Shown one piece after another: positions 43,381-55,007 of a stretch of 64,000 bases of DNA; position 1 is the first letter of the stretch; every line of letters begins with the position of its first letter. The stretch lies in NCBI GenBank assembly GCA_021234155.1, contig JAJEKV010000011.1, positions 17,128,677 through 17,192,676 of the forward strand, written 5' to 3'. The DNA comes from Isoetes taiwanensis (Eukaryota > Streptophyta > Lycopodiopsida > Isoetales > Isoetaceae). Made by a program: the position numbers and the translations under genes. The notes beneath the pieces were generated by a model. It saw only the letters and a program-made list of their open reading frames with translations, had not been told where the DNA came from and searched no databases.

Positions 43381-45796
43381 ATGGACGGAGATGTTGAAAC
43401 TTTTGCCTTCCAGGCTGAGATTAATCAGCTTCTCAGCTTGATCATTAACACTTTCTACAGCAACAAGGAGATTTTCTTAAGAGAGTTGATCAGCAATGCT
43501 TCTGATGTAGGTTTTTTTTTTTGCGTATGGTTATTCCGATTCTTTCTGTTTGTTGTTTAATTCAATTTTGTACACTGGGTTTTGGTTTTTGTTTGTGTTT
43601 CGGTTTCTTAAGTAGTTGTCGGTGATAAATGAACTATTTTGCAGGCTCTGGACAAGATTCGTTTTGAGAGCCTTACAGACAAGAGCAAGTTGGAGTCTCA
43701 GCCGGAGTTCTTTATTCACATTATTCCTGATAAGAGCACGAACTCCCTAACTATCATTGATACTGGAATTGGAATGACAAAGGCTGGTAAGTTGGTTTGC
43801 CTCTGTTGTGTTTATTTAAACTTTTGCGTTATTTGTATGTGCTTAGAGTGCACGTCTATAATGAACAGATCTTGTGAACAACCTTGGGACCATTGCAAGA
43901 TCTGGTACAAAGGAGTTCATGGAAGCTTTGGCTGCTGGAGCCGACGTATCTATGATTGGGCAGTTCGGTGTAGGGTTTTACTCTGCGTATTTAGTTGCTG
44001 AGAAGGTCATTGTTACTACCAAGCACAACGATGATGAGCAATACGTCTGGGAGTCTCAGGCCGGCGGTTCATTCACTGTAACCAGAGATACTTCTGGAGA
44101 GATCCTTGGTCGTGGAACCAAGATCACCTTGTATCTGAAGGAAGATCAGGTATGTAATCAGCCCATATGTTTTTTCTCGTTTGAAGGTATATAAGTATAT
44201 TAATATCATTTGTCTTTGCAGCTTGAGTATTTGGAAGAGAGAAGGCTAAAGGATCTCATTAAGAAGCACTCGGAGTTCATTAGCTATCCTATTTCTCTCT
44301 GGACTGAGAAGACTACAGAGAAAGAAGTGTCAGATGATGAAGAGGATGAGGAAAAGAAAGAAGAGGAAAAGAAGGAAGAAGAAGAAGGGAAGATAGAGGA
44401 CGTAGATGAGGAGGCCGAGGAAAAGAAAAAGAAGAAAAAGAAAGTCAAGGAGGTGTCTCATGAGTGGAGCTTGGTGAACAAACAAAAGCCCATTTGGATG
44501 AGGAAGCCAGAGGATATTAGCAAGGAGGAATATGCAGCCTTCTACAAGAGTTTGACTAACGATTGGGAGGAACATTTATCAGTGAAGCACTTCTCAGTTG
44601 AGGGTCAGCTTGAATTTAAGGCCGTGCTTTTTGTTCCCAAGAGGGCTCCTTTTGATCTGTTTGATACCAGGAAGAAGCTTAATAATATTAAGTTGTATGT
44701 CAGGCGTGTTTTCATCATGGATAACTGTGAAGAGCTTATTCCAGAATACCTTGGATTTGTTAAGGGAGTAGTTGATTCAGAAGATCTTCCCCTCAACATT
44801 TCTCGGGAGATGCTTCAACAAAACAAAATTTTGAAGGTTATCAGAAAGAATCTTGTTAAAAAATGCATTGAAATGTTTACTGAAATTTCAGAGAACAAGG
44901 AAGATTACAACAAGTTTTATGAAGCTTTTGCAAAGAACATTAAACTTGGAATTCATGAGGATAGTCAGAACAGGGCGAAGTTGGCAGATTTGCTCAGGTA
45001 TCATTCTACTAAGAGTGGTGATGAGATGACTAGCTTTAAGGATTATGTAACCCGCATGAAGGAGGGGCAGAAGGACATTTACTACATTACAAGAGAAAGC
45101 AAGAAAGCAGTAGAGAACTCTCCTTTCTTGGAGAAGCTGAAGCGCAAGGGATTTGAAGTTCTCTTCATGGTTGATGCTATTGATGAATATGCTATTGGAC
45201 AGTTGAAGGAATATGATGGTAAGAAATTGGTTTCTGCCACAAAAGAGGGCTTACAAATTGAGGAGACGGAGGATGAGAAGAAAAAGAAGGAAGAAAAGAA
45301 GGCGGCATTTGAGGGTCTGTGCAAGGTGGTGAAGGACATCCTTGGAGACAGGGTTGAGAAGGTTGTAGTATCAGATAGAATTGTCGACTCGCCTTGCTGT
45401 CTTGTAACTGGAGAATATGGGTGGACTGCTAACATGGAACGTATTATGAAGGCTCAGGCTCTTAGGGACAGTAGCATGGCTGGATATATGTCTAGCAAGA
45501 AGACTATGGAGATCAATCCAGAGAATCCTATCATGGATGAGCTCAGGAAGAGGGCTGATGCAGATAAGAATGATAAGTCTGTCAAGGATCTTGCCTTGCT
45601 GCTCTTTGAGACTGCACTTCTTACCTCAGGGTTCAGCTTGGATGATCCTAACACTTTTGGTTCCAGAATTCACAGAATGTTGAAGCTCGGCCTTAGCATC
45701 GATGATGATGCTGGTGTTGCTGAAGGCGATGCTGATATGCCTCCTCTTGAAGATGATGCTGAGGCTGAAGGAAGCAAGATGGAGGAGGTTGATTAA
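43381..45796 (+). CDS. HSP90: Cytosolic HSP90 chaperone, four exons, intact
   Basis: Exons are 43381-43506, 43645-43786, 43869-44149 and 44222-45796, all bounded by GT-AG introns of 71-138 bp; they give 707 residues, the usual length for cytosolic plant HSP90. The N-terminal ATPase domain shows [38 protein letters not shown] and [14 protein letters not shown] charged Glu/Lys linker spans residues about 215-260. The middle domain has [20 protein letters not shown] and [19 protein letters not shown]. The C-terminal dimerisation part ends with MEEVD at 703-707, the docking site for TPR co-chaperones such as HOP, which marks the protein as cytosolic. It folds and matures client kinases and receptors with ATP. 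No frameshift or stop occurs and codons are well kept, so the gene is probably expressed. Its 3' end is duplicated twice downstream. Confidence 0.97.
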
Positions 45797-46391
45797 AACA
45801 TCTTCTGCCTTCTAGCCTTAGATTTTGGGCAAGTTTTTGATGCCTTGCTTTTTTAACATGTTATTTTATTTGTTTTTTGCCCATATTTTGACGAGGGCTC
45901 TTCCTCTACCATTTGTAGTGAAATTTACAGACAATATCTACCATTACGTTGCTTATTTGTGCTCCCGGCTCTTTTCATCTCGTTCAAAATTTTTTGAGTG
46001 ATTTGAAGTTCAGTTGTTTTTGTTGTACCGTTATGTACAGAACCATTTTACTTTGCATCTCGGCGTACAGGCTCGCCGTTCCCACTTTTTAAATTGTAGT
46101 TGTTGGAAATGTAACATTCTGAGCAGTCCTTTGGTGCTCTGGAGCTGACGAGATCTCCGACCGAACTACTTTTAAAATAAATGCTGCTCTCTTCGAAGTG
46201 TATGCATACAAAGCTCTACAACACAAAAGGCAAAGTTCGAGAATGCTTAAAGCAATATTTACTACGGCCATGATAATGTAGACTAGAAGATTGGCTTTTT
46301 AAATCTGACATCCCATGACATGCAAGGGCGCCTGCAAGGAGAGCAAATAAAGGACGCCTGTTTTAATCGGAGCGTTGCCCTGAACATTGGA
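45797..46391 (+). other. HSP90 3' untranslated region and flank (copy 1 of three)
   Basis: The block begins AACATCTTCTGCCTTC after the stop codon and runs through TCGGCGTACAGGCTCGCC to GGAGCGTTGCCCTGAACA. Highly similar copies stand at 49361-49832 and 50906-52172. Since the repeated block runs beyond the poly(A) signal into the flank, it was copied as DNA and not from mRNA. Confidence 0.85.
46176..46181 (+). terminator. Poly(A) signal AATAAA of HSP90
   Basis: AATAAA lies 380 bp after the stop codon in TTTTAAAATAAATGCTGCTC. It is retained in the duplicated copies as AATAAATG. The distance gives a rather long but plausible plant 3' UTR. Confidence 0.45.
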
Positions 46392-46627
46392 AGCTTTTGG
46401 AGGTGAAAATTTACCTAATATTCCCGATCAATTCGATTGTTGTTTTTAATCATCTTTATCCTTGAACTCAAAGGCCTTTAACTATGTGAAGTTCCGCTAT
46501 AACTTTCGTCACCCACCACCTACGCAGTTACTCGCTTGCCTTTAAAAACCAAGCTCAGGTGCTGGTTTTTCCTCGATGTTTCATCCACTTAGAATTACCA
46601 GGCGAAATTGCCTGCCTTGGCACATTC

Positions 46628-46830
46628 TCTAACGTAATGTTTCGGGGCAGAGGCTATTTAGCTTGCTGGAGCGCAAGCAAGCAATGATTCTATTTAGCTT
46701 GCTGGAGCGCAAGCAAGCAATGATTACTCCAGAATCATTGCAATTTTATAGAGGCCAAGAGAGGAGGCCATTATCAGAGATAATTGGGTCTGTAATTAGG
46801 CGAAATAGCCTCTGCCCGAACATTACGGCA
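46628..46830. mobile_element. Small MITE-like element with 25-bp terminal inverted repeats
   Basis: The left end CGTAATGTTTCGGGGCAGAG with GCTATTT is mirrored at the right by AAATAGCCTCTGCCCGAACA with TTACG. The interior holds a two-copy tandem repeat at about 46655-46726, each unit containing the imperfect palindrome AGCTTGCTGGAGCGCAAGC. There is no coding capacity. No convincing target-site duplication was found. Confidence 0.6.
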
Positions 46831-46924
46831 TTGAAAAGAATCACGTTTTGGCATTGAAAAGAATCAAAGATTTTCACAAATGAAATGTCTAAATGCATGA
46901 CATTTAGAAAATGCCAGTACATTG

Positions 46925-48310
46925 AAGCCATAGCTAGAGCTTAGACTCAGGGCGAAGAGATAAACAAGCCCATTTCATTGAATTTGCATGGTTTTGTATT
47001 ATCTTAAGTTCATCCATCAGTATCCTGGCCCAAATTATTTCTTTTGCAACCAAGGTTGTAGCAAGCATCTCTGCTTTAGCTGAGAACATGGCAATGCTAG
47101 ATTTACTTCTTAAACTTCCATGATACCACTGGACCTCCTAACATAATTGACAAACTTGAGGTGGATTTCCTATGACCCAATTCTGCTGTCCAATCTGCAT
47201 CACAATATGCTTTGAGAACAAGATCATCATTTTGTATAGGTTAGAACCTTCTTCTGCAGTTCCCTTAAGGAATCTTAAAACTCTTTTAGCAACTGATCCT
47301 TCCAAGGATTATTTGAATATCTGCTTAGTAAACTAATAGAGAAGGCGATATTAGTTCTAGTACAATTGCAGATATATAACAAGCAACTGATTAATGCATG
47401 ATAGGGTACCCTTTCCATTTCCTTGCTTTCAGTTTCATTTCTTGGACATATGGCTTCTGAAATTTCGTGCCCAGGAACTAGAGGAGTATCTGCAACATTC
47501 CACTTGTCTAGGTCCGTCTCAAATCTTCTAAGCACATTCTGAATATTTGAAGTTTGTGTACGTGATAATGTCTTGTTTGACCTGTTCCTGCTGACCTCGA
47601 TTCCAAGAAACTTCCTTAGCTGCCCCGTGTCTATCATTTCGAATTTTGATCTTAGAATGTCTTTGCAAGTGTTTAAAATTCCAAGGCCATTTGTTGTCAT
47701 TATGCAATCGTCCACATAGAGGGCTATTATGCAAAAGTTTTCTCCTTGTTTGAGCACATATAAATTGCCTTCACTTTGTAACTTACAAAACCTATTCGTC
47801 CTCAAATAATGATCTACACAAATATACCGTTGGCGAGGTACTTATTTCAAACCATAAACTATTGTTTTGAATTTCTACACTAGATTATTTCCTACATCAA
47901 ATCTTGAGGCTTGTTTCACAACACTTCCTCCTCTAATTTAGCATTTAAGAATGTTCTAATGACATCCAGATGATGCAACTCTAAATCTTTCGCATTTGCA
48001 TATGCCAAAAGTATTCGAATGCTAGTCAGCTTAACAATAGGCGAGAAAGTCTCATCAAAATCCAAGCCTTTCCCTGTGAAAAACCCTTTGCCACTAATCT
48101 AGCTTTAAATTTTTGAGTTTTACCATCACGGCTTGATTTGAGCTTGCCAATATTTTTGTCTTGTGGTTTTTCCACCAATTTCGGTGTGTCATTCATTTTG
48201 AAAGACATCATCTCATCTTGCATGGCCTGTTTCCATTAATTGGAATGTTCACTAGATATGCCTTTTTCATATAATTATGAAATATCTACTTCAAGCATAG
48301 CCATAACATC
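46925..48310 (-). mobile_element. Copia pol remnant (reverse transcriptase and RNase H), degraded
   Basis: On the - strand the order is Copia pol: MQDEMMSFKMNDT, KFKARLVAKGFSQGK (48223-48026), a worn block with a VIRTFLNAKLEEE-like core (near 47930), the catalytic IALYVDDCIMTT (about 47715), KFEMIDTGQLRKFLGIEV, SCLLYICNCTRTNIAFSISL, and finally an RNase H part near 47270-46925 read in other frames. There are multiple stops. No LTRs flank it. It differs from the younger Copia element at 55355-60250, and it keeps the YVDD box which that element has lost. Confidence 0.75.
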
Positions 48311-48781
48311 TATAAATGCCTACGTTCTCATTTATTGTTTTGCTCAGTACTAAAAAAATAGTGCAGATTGCACATTAGAGGCAGAGGGCATATCGATATC
48401 CTTATCAGTTGCATCTTTAAAGGACGTGGACTAAGGAGGCGCAGCTCTGGGGGAACCGAAGTGAGAGACGAAGAGGAAATAGGAACACTGGCAGGGCGAT
48501 CCCGCTTAGCACGAAAATTTGCAAAGAGTTCAAGTTGGGGAAACAAATCAGCAAGTTGAGGACCATTCAGTAGGTGCAAATTAAATTTGAGGTACGTAGG
48601 GCCACTGTTGATGATAACTGAACTAGGAAGACTCGACTACAAGGCAGAGAAACACAAATCTTAGCACCATCAACTATAGAATGACCTAAGTGAGTACCCA
48701 AACCATTAGCAACACTGCCGTGCACGGATAGGTGCAAATGTTGGGCAATTTTAAAGAGTGTGGTACGCATGAAAGAGGAGG
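48311..48781 (-). other. Exon-like frames of unknown origin
   Basis: Two - strand frames join near 48570: SVHGSVANGLGTHLGHSIVD with GAKICVSLPCS (48770-48567) and HLLNGPQLADLFPQLELFAN with FRAKRDRPASVPISSSSL (48579-48328). They lie between a Copia remnant and one arm of the large inverted repeat. The second frame resembles a Pro/Ser-rich linker of a normal protein. The family is not recognised; it may be a gene fragment brought in with the inverted repeat. Confidence 0.3.
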
Positions 48782-49360
48782 AGCAAGGAGTGCCTGAAAG
48801 TTATTGCAGTATGGCTATGATGATGAGGATGTCAGTAGGCGAATGAGGAAGTAGGACAAGTATGTTGGAGTAGTTTTGCCTTCAACACAAAAGCTTTTGG
48901 CAAATTTCGTCTTTCTATTTTGATGTTTTTCAAATATCAAGCGTTTGCTAGGAGCTCCATTTGATTTTAAAGATGTCAGCAGTTTACCTGATGGAGGGAA
49001 GGACTAAGTTCTTTGATGCAAAGGCATTTTCAGCCGATCTCTAATGTATTAAATCTTGGAGAAATGCCATATCTGAAATCACTCGAAGTGGTTCTACTCC
49101 TTTTTAAAGCACATCAGACATTTTCTATTAGGGTAGACTTTTTTTTCCTTGTTCTATTCAAGAAAGGGCATTTTTGAAAGATTTCTTTGAGTTGTGAATT
49201 TATTCAGAAAGCTTTTGCATGATCTATCGCATTCTGAGAAGGATATTTTTATCAAAGCAGGAAATAAAAATAACACTTAAACCAGATCTATTGTCTATTG
49301 TGTCCATTTTGTGGAATCAATTTTGTTAGATCGAGTTTGGACGCCAACGTGAAGCGAAAC
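48782..49360. repeat. Inverted copy of the shared spacer
   Basis: This is the reverse complement of 40924-41512, with scattered differences, and its right part also matches 17775-18008. It stops at GAAGCGAAAC (49360), exactly where a copy of the HSP90 3' UTR begins. Confidence 0.8.
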
Positions 49361-49832
49361 TTCCTCTGCCTTTTAGCCTTAGATTTTGGGCAAGTTTTTG
49401 ATGCCTTGCTTTTTTAACATGTTATTTTAATTTGTTTTTTGCCCATATTTTGACGAGGGCTCTTCCTCTACCATTTGTAGTGAAATTTACAGACAATATC
49501 TACCATTACGTTGCTTATTTGTGCTCCCGGCTCTTTTCACCTCGTTCAAAATTTTGAGTGATTTGAAGTTCAGTTATTTTTGTTGTACCGTTATGTACAG
49601 AACCATTTTACTTTGCATCTCGGCGTACAGGCTCGCCGTTCCCACTTTTTAAATTGTAGTTGGAAATGTAACATTCTGAGCAGTCCTTTGGTGCTTTGGA
49701 GCTGATGAGATCTCCTACCGAACTATTTTTAAAATAAATGCTGCTCTCTTCAAGTGTATACAAAGCTCTAAATGTGTACAAAGCTCTACAACACAAAAGG
49801 CAAAGCTCGAGAATGCTTGAAGCAATATTCAG
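49361..49832 (+). repeat. HSP90 3' UTR duplicate, copy 2
   Basis: It begins TTCCTCTGCCTTTTAGCC, a few bases after the stop-codon position, and follows copy 1 through the GGCGTACAGGCTCGCC and AATAAATGCTGCTC phrases to AAGCAATATT at 49832. It has no coding residue of HSP90. A short local duplication (TGTATACAAAGCTCTAAA) lies near 49757. At 49833 unrelated sequence starting CAGGGTTCAAAATTTT begins. Confidence 0.85.
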
Positions 49833-50905
49833 GGTTCAAAATTTTATGAAAAATGAGGTAAACAACTAGTAAGGATGGATATTAATTTTGGAGGGGTAAG
49901 CGAAATGTTTCAATATTAGCCATGTAATAAGATGCGTATGTCAAAAGATGTGTATTGCGCAAGTGAAATATGGTTCAATCAGTCATGTAAAGGACATGAA
50001 ATAACCTGCGATAGTTAGACATTTTGTTTACAACCTTAATTTAGATTGTGGAGAACAAAGTAGGATTGTTTTATATTATGTTTACAAAATTGTGAAGGGC
50101 AAACCAGTCACAACTATTGTGACTAGTGTACATTCCTTTGTTGACGGTTAGATCGTTTTGTGCTCATCATCCACTGGATATTGCAGTGGTTTAAATATGA
50201 TCACATTCGATATTTAAGGTGCTCGCTTGGACTGGGGTGGTTCCTCTGTCTGCACTAGTCAGTTTGCACCATTCCTTGTTTGGAATGCATTATAAAGGCT
50301 CCACAGGTTGACGCAAGTGAGGTTGGGATGCTCCAACTATGAAGTCGTGAAAGGTGCACTACAATGCAAACAATAAAGTAGATATAATAACATGCAAGAG
50401 TTCATGGTACCATTGGTGAATTTTAGAACGCTAATAAAGTTTTTAAGGAAAATAACTTATGCAAGAGTAGAGAAAGTAAAGAAATAAGGGAGTTCTCTTG
50501 CCGGTATATCGTAGCCTCGGTGATTACTTTTATCAGATGCATTTTGTTTTGTCTAGAATCTTAAGTTTGCAATGTACCATTTACATTTAGCTAAAGTATT
50601 TTTGTAAAGTATCTTTCTTGGCACATACATTTATAATACTACAAATTCTTGTTAAGCACCTAGAAGGTTTTTTTGAGTTCTATTTTAGAAGGTTTTTCAA
50701 GTACTAAATAGAATCTGCATGCCACAAATCTTCTAGCACGTTATTCATCACCACAAGTTCCATTGAAGTACCTCTAACATTCCACGAGTTCTAAGAAATT
50801 GCTTCAATCTTGAATGTGCAATGTTTCCTAACAAAACTTTGGAGATAAGGTGACAACACGTCAAACTAGATGTCCATTGTCCCATGAATTTTAACTTCAC
50901 AATAT
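49833..50905. other. Spacer between HSP90 3' duplicates, nothing recognised
   Basis: AT-rich sequence without a gene. A short phrase, AGAAGGTTTTTT with AGTACTAAATAGAATC, is locally repeated near 50660-50710. The left border CAGGG could be a hAT-type terminus, but no partner end was found. Confidence 0.35.
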
Positions 50906-51382
50906 GGAAGCAAGATGGAGGAGGTTGATTAAAACTTCTTCTGCCTTTTAGCCTTAGATTTTGGGCAAGTTTTTGATGCCTTGCTTTTTTAACGTTATTT
51001 TATTTGTTTTTTGCCCATATTTTGACGAGGGCTCTTCCTCTACCATTTGTAGTGAAATTTACAGACAATATCTACCATTACGTTGCTTATTTGTGCTCCC
51101 GGCTCTTTTCATCTCGTTCAAATTTTTTTGAGTGATTTGAAGTTCAGTTGTTTTTGTTGTACCGTTATGTACAGAACCATTTTACTTTGCATCTTGGCGA
51201 ACAGGCTCGCCGTTCCCACTTTTTAAATTGTAGTTGGAAATGTAGACATCCTGAGCAGTCCTTTGGTGCTCTGGAGCTGACGAGATCTCCGACCGAACTA
51301 CTTTTCAAATAAATGCTTCTCTCTTCACAAGTGTATACAAAGCTCTACAGCACAGCTCGAGGATGCTTGAAGCAATATCAAT
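50906..51382 (+). repeat. HSP90 3' end duplicate, copy 3, with the last codons
   Basis: The copy starts with GGAAGCAAGATGGAGGAG followed by GTTGATTAA, that is, codons for GSKMEEVD and the stop, then continues into the 3' UTR and polyadenylation region. Upstream sequence is unrelated, so only the last 27 coding bases were included. Similarity is interrupted at 51382 in AAGCAATAT and resumes at 52025. Confidence 0.88.
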
Positions 51383-52024
51383 GAAGTTCTCGATATTGCT
51401 TTCGCTTCAAACTTTGGCTTCGAAGGAGGTTTTCGAAGGACAGGGAAAATATTATATGCCTTTTCGCATGACATAAAGTTCTCAAATTTTAAATTTTAAC
51501 CTTTCTTATGCCAAACAAAAATTTAAAATGACAGAATTCAAATTTTTAACAAAAATACATATAATAACGCACTAAAAAAGAGCACATGAGTAAGTTTTAG
51601 AAACACAAATTGATCATTTAACAAGCGGCATTGCTCTTCTATCTTTTGCTTCATATCAATCCTTAAAACATGCTTGCCAATCTATGGACGCAAATGGTGC
51701 ATCCCATAATGACACTAGCATAAGTGCATAAGTGTCTCTAGGTTCATACGAGCTCTTGTAGTACATTCAACATGCAAGCAATCCGCTGATGACAATTCCT
51801 CTTTCCCAGCCGGGCTGAATTTCTTGAATGAATGCTATTGGTATTTTGACATTCAAACCTGCATTCCCAGCCCTTCAAATGCCATATAAATTTTTTTCTA
51901 GACTTTCCTATGACAGGCATTTCACAATTTGGTGCCCTTCATTTGCAGGGTAAAAAACAATTCTACCGTTTTGACGGGCAAAATAGCTAAAAATGGGCAT
52001 GACAGCCGTCAAATTTACACACTG
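51383..52024. mobile_element. Insert splitting HSP90 3' duplicate copy 3
   Basis: Copy 1 is continuous across AAGCAATATTTACTACGGCC, while copy 3 has 0.64 kb between AAGCAATAT and GAGCAATGTTTACCACGG. The partial repeat of AGCAATAT/AGCAATGT at the two edges looks like an 8-bp target duplication and the insert runs CA...TG, which would fit a non-autonomous hAT-type element. No long terminal inverted repeat was seen. Confidence 0.4.
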
Positions 52025-52172
52025 AGCAATGTTTACCACGGCCATAATTTGTAGAGTAGAAGATTGGCTTTTTAAATCTGACACCCTATGACATGCAAGG
52101 GCGCCTGCAAGGAGAGCAAATAAAGGACGCCTGTTTTAATCGGAGCGTTGCCCTGAACAGTTGGATGCTTTT
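52025..52172 (+). repeat. HSP90 3' flank duplicate, copy 3, second part
   Basis: It continues copy 3 from TTTACCACGGCCATAA to GGAGCGTTGCCCTGAACA, matching 46257-46400. Right after it, the truncated FCP1-like pseudogene begins, so this is also a duplication breakpoint. Confidence 0.8.
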
Positions 52173-52173
52173 G

Positions 52174-52190
52174 GATTCGCCAGTCGAGAA
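52174..52190. repeat. Palindrome-family copy 1 (GAGTCGAGAA motif)
   Basis: GATTCGCCAGTCGAGAA lies in the presumed intron just before the first visible exon of the FCP1-like pseudogene. It is the worn form of the palindrome seen at 53961 and 55008. Confidence 0.5.
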
Positions 52191-53895
52191 AGCCCCCGGG
52201 TCCCCTTGTTGGATTATTAAAATAACTGTTCTAACATAGTTCTATTTATTTATTGCAGCCCGTATCCTAACCAGATCATACATGCTCGGCAACAGTGGAA
52301 GGCATTGGGTTGTCCTTAATGGCCTAAAGGAAACAGGGCTCCCTCAGACAAGTGGAAGACTTTCGAGAAATTGTGCAGATATGTTCTTCTGGAAGGATAG
52401 GAGGATGATGAGGGGGATGATGAAGATGAGAAAAAGAAGAAAACAACAAGAAAGGGCAGGGAATCCCTATCATACCAATATGACCTCATTCTATGCAGTG
52501 AGACAGTCTGGAAAAAATGGACAAAGATCTAGGCTCTCTGGACAAGAGGCAAGCTTAAGGACAACAATGGAGAATTGCCAACAAGGCCAGGCCCAAAGTT
52601 GTTTGAGAAGCAATTCATGAAAAGGATACAGGGCTTGACGGATAAAAAAACACTTGACCTACAGGGCAAAATCTTGGATGGGACTATCCTGCTAGGGAAG
52701 ACTAGGAGTTCAAAAATGCAAAATGCAAAGGATTACGTGACAATCTTGAAGAGACGAGATGCGTTGGAAGAAGGCATCACAGAATTCTGCAATGTTGCAT
52801 CCAACGCATGCAATGATTTTGATTACTACAAGGAGAAGGTTGCGCTTGATGAGGATGGCATGAAGGAATTGAACTGGCTATGCCAACCCTACATCAACAC
52901 GAAGCTTAAATGGAACGTCAAAACTACCCCTTTTCCTGAACGTGCTATGGCACTTCTGAAGCGGAAGCTTGGATTCGGGGTGTTGCCATTTAAGACAGAT
53001 GATAGCTCCCCTCCCTACTTGGTAACCTTGGGTCACAAGGGATTCAGTGGTCTGGAACTAGCGGCTGGGTTTGTGGCCCTATTTGCCATGAACATGATCG
53101 AAGACCCCACTCTATTTTATGAAAAAGCTGACATTGAGCAGTGGTATAAGACGTGTCTAGATATGACCGAGCTAGATACCTTCAGTTTCTTTATCTTTCG
53201 CATGCCAGACAATCAGACAACTATTGTTTCATAGTGGGTAGCAGATATTACTTTCAACAACAAAATCTTGTATTCCATATACGAGCTGGAACATGAATGT
53301 AGAGTTGGCCTGCCAAAGGCACCAAGTTTTACCAACATAATTTTGGTTCTGGTTTCAAGGTCGAATTTAGACTTGGACAAGTGGTGGTCAAGGGAGCACC
53401 ACTATGTCAATAAGTTCATGATTTCTCAGGAGAATATGGAACCCTGGAAGGGAAGCAGGTTTATGGAGGATGTGCCATCACTTGACAAAGTCACAGCACT
53501 GATGGTGTTACAGGTCCAATACATAGAATTCCTATCCGGCCGAGAGTTATCAAGTACTTCATTACAAGCTTGGTCGAGGGAGATCAGATTGTATGCGAGT
53601 GGTATATGAATGGTCTGTTCTCTCAAGGGGCTATACTCTATACAGTGAAACCAATATATGTGGTTGGGAACAAGGATCTGGTCGAGACCATTACATCATA
53701 CCTGGATCTGCTTCATTACCATTTTCAAGACAAGAAGACTGGTGGAATCAGTAAGGACGAAGATGACGGAGATAGAGAAGAGAGAGACAGCCAAGGCGGA
53801 CCCTCACATATCGAAGGTTTAGACGAACTTGCAGCAGAACAAATAATGGAGAATCTTCAACTGAGGTCAATTTATTTTCCTTTCTGGGGGGCTCT

Positions 53896-53916
53896 CAACT
53901 CGGGAGTCGAGAAACC
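53896..53916. repeat. Palindrome-family copy 2
   Basis: CAACTCGGGAGTCGAGAAAC lies in the intron of the FCP1-like pseudogene, 44 bp before copy 3. Arms ACTC/GAGT remain paired. Confidence 0.6.
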
Positions 53917-53960
53917 CTCCAAGTCTTAATGCTTTTCAATTTCTCACGTGAATCCTTTCA

Positions 53961-53980
53961 CGACTCGCGAGTCGAGAACC
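53961..53980. repeat. Palindrome-family copy 3
   Basis: CGACTCGCGAGTCGAGAACC in the same intron. CTCGACTCGCGAGTCGAG is approached; here CGACTCGCGAGTCG is a perfect 14-bp palindrome. Confidence 0.7.
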
Positions 53981-55007
53981 TCTCCCCTCACCGTTTCCCC
54001 CTGGCCACCCTAGTGCAGCATTCACTAACTGATGGCCTTCATTATTTCAGGGACATCGGGCGAAATCAATCAGAATCATTTGTCATGATCACAAGGATCT
54101 GTTGACGATTCAGTTGCACAAGATGACACTGTATCCAAAAAAGTCAGTGAAGTACAAGACAATGGGACCATCGAGAAAGGACCTGAAAGAATAAAGATCC
54201 CAGCTCTAGATCTTGATCAAAAAATATCGTCAGAGCCAAACTCGAATTGGGATCCAGATGGGCCCACCAAACTTGTAATTTTTTACGTGAATGGAGTTTT
54301 GGCTACAGTATACCAAGATGGTGATGTCCCTGAGCTTAACACCTCACAGAAGCCGATAAAGGTAGCGATAAGATCGTCTATCCTCCGCATCAAGCATAAG
54401 AGATTAAACAATGATGCCTGGACAAGAGATTCGAAGTGGCCATATGATCGGTCTTGTATGGCAAAGAAAAATGTTGTCAATGTCCTTGGTGTACTCGGCC
54501 TGCCCGTTTTGAAGTTCAAGTTTGTTTGGGGCAACGAAAAGATCGAGCATGTGTCGGACCTCGATCAGGCCATCACGAAAGGGAAACCTATTATAGTGAA
54601 AAGGCTGAAAAGGCTTTATGAAGCATACCAGTTTCAACAAACACAACACAATGATCATAGACGATACCGCCTACAAGTGCTATCATAACTTGGATAATAC
54701 AATCATTGCAAAGTGTTATCGACTAGAAGAGCATGAAACGGATAAGTGGTTATCTTACAATCTCGTTCTGATGTTGGCCGAATCCCTGTTTTCCATTCTT
54801 GTGGCCGACGTGATAAGGAACTATCTGAACTTCAAGCAGGTTGATTTGGAGAGCAACACGATCATGAGGGCTATGGACGTGAAATATTATGGTGATCAAG
54901 ATCAGTGACCTCTGATTTCAGATAGCAAAATTTTGCATAGTTTGGAAAAAAAGTGAACAATTGTATTATATTCTGTGATGAAAATACTTGTACATTGACT
55001 TCGTAGG

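Noticed and set aside
44330-44575. Leucine and phenylalanine-rich antisense frame inside HSP90
   Set aside because: It is the complement of the Glu/Lys-rich linker codons and has no independent support.
50906-51382. HSP90 copy 3 as a processed pseudogene
   Set aside because: The copy extends beyond the poly(A) signal into genomic flank, starts within the last codons and has no tail, so it is a DNA duplication.
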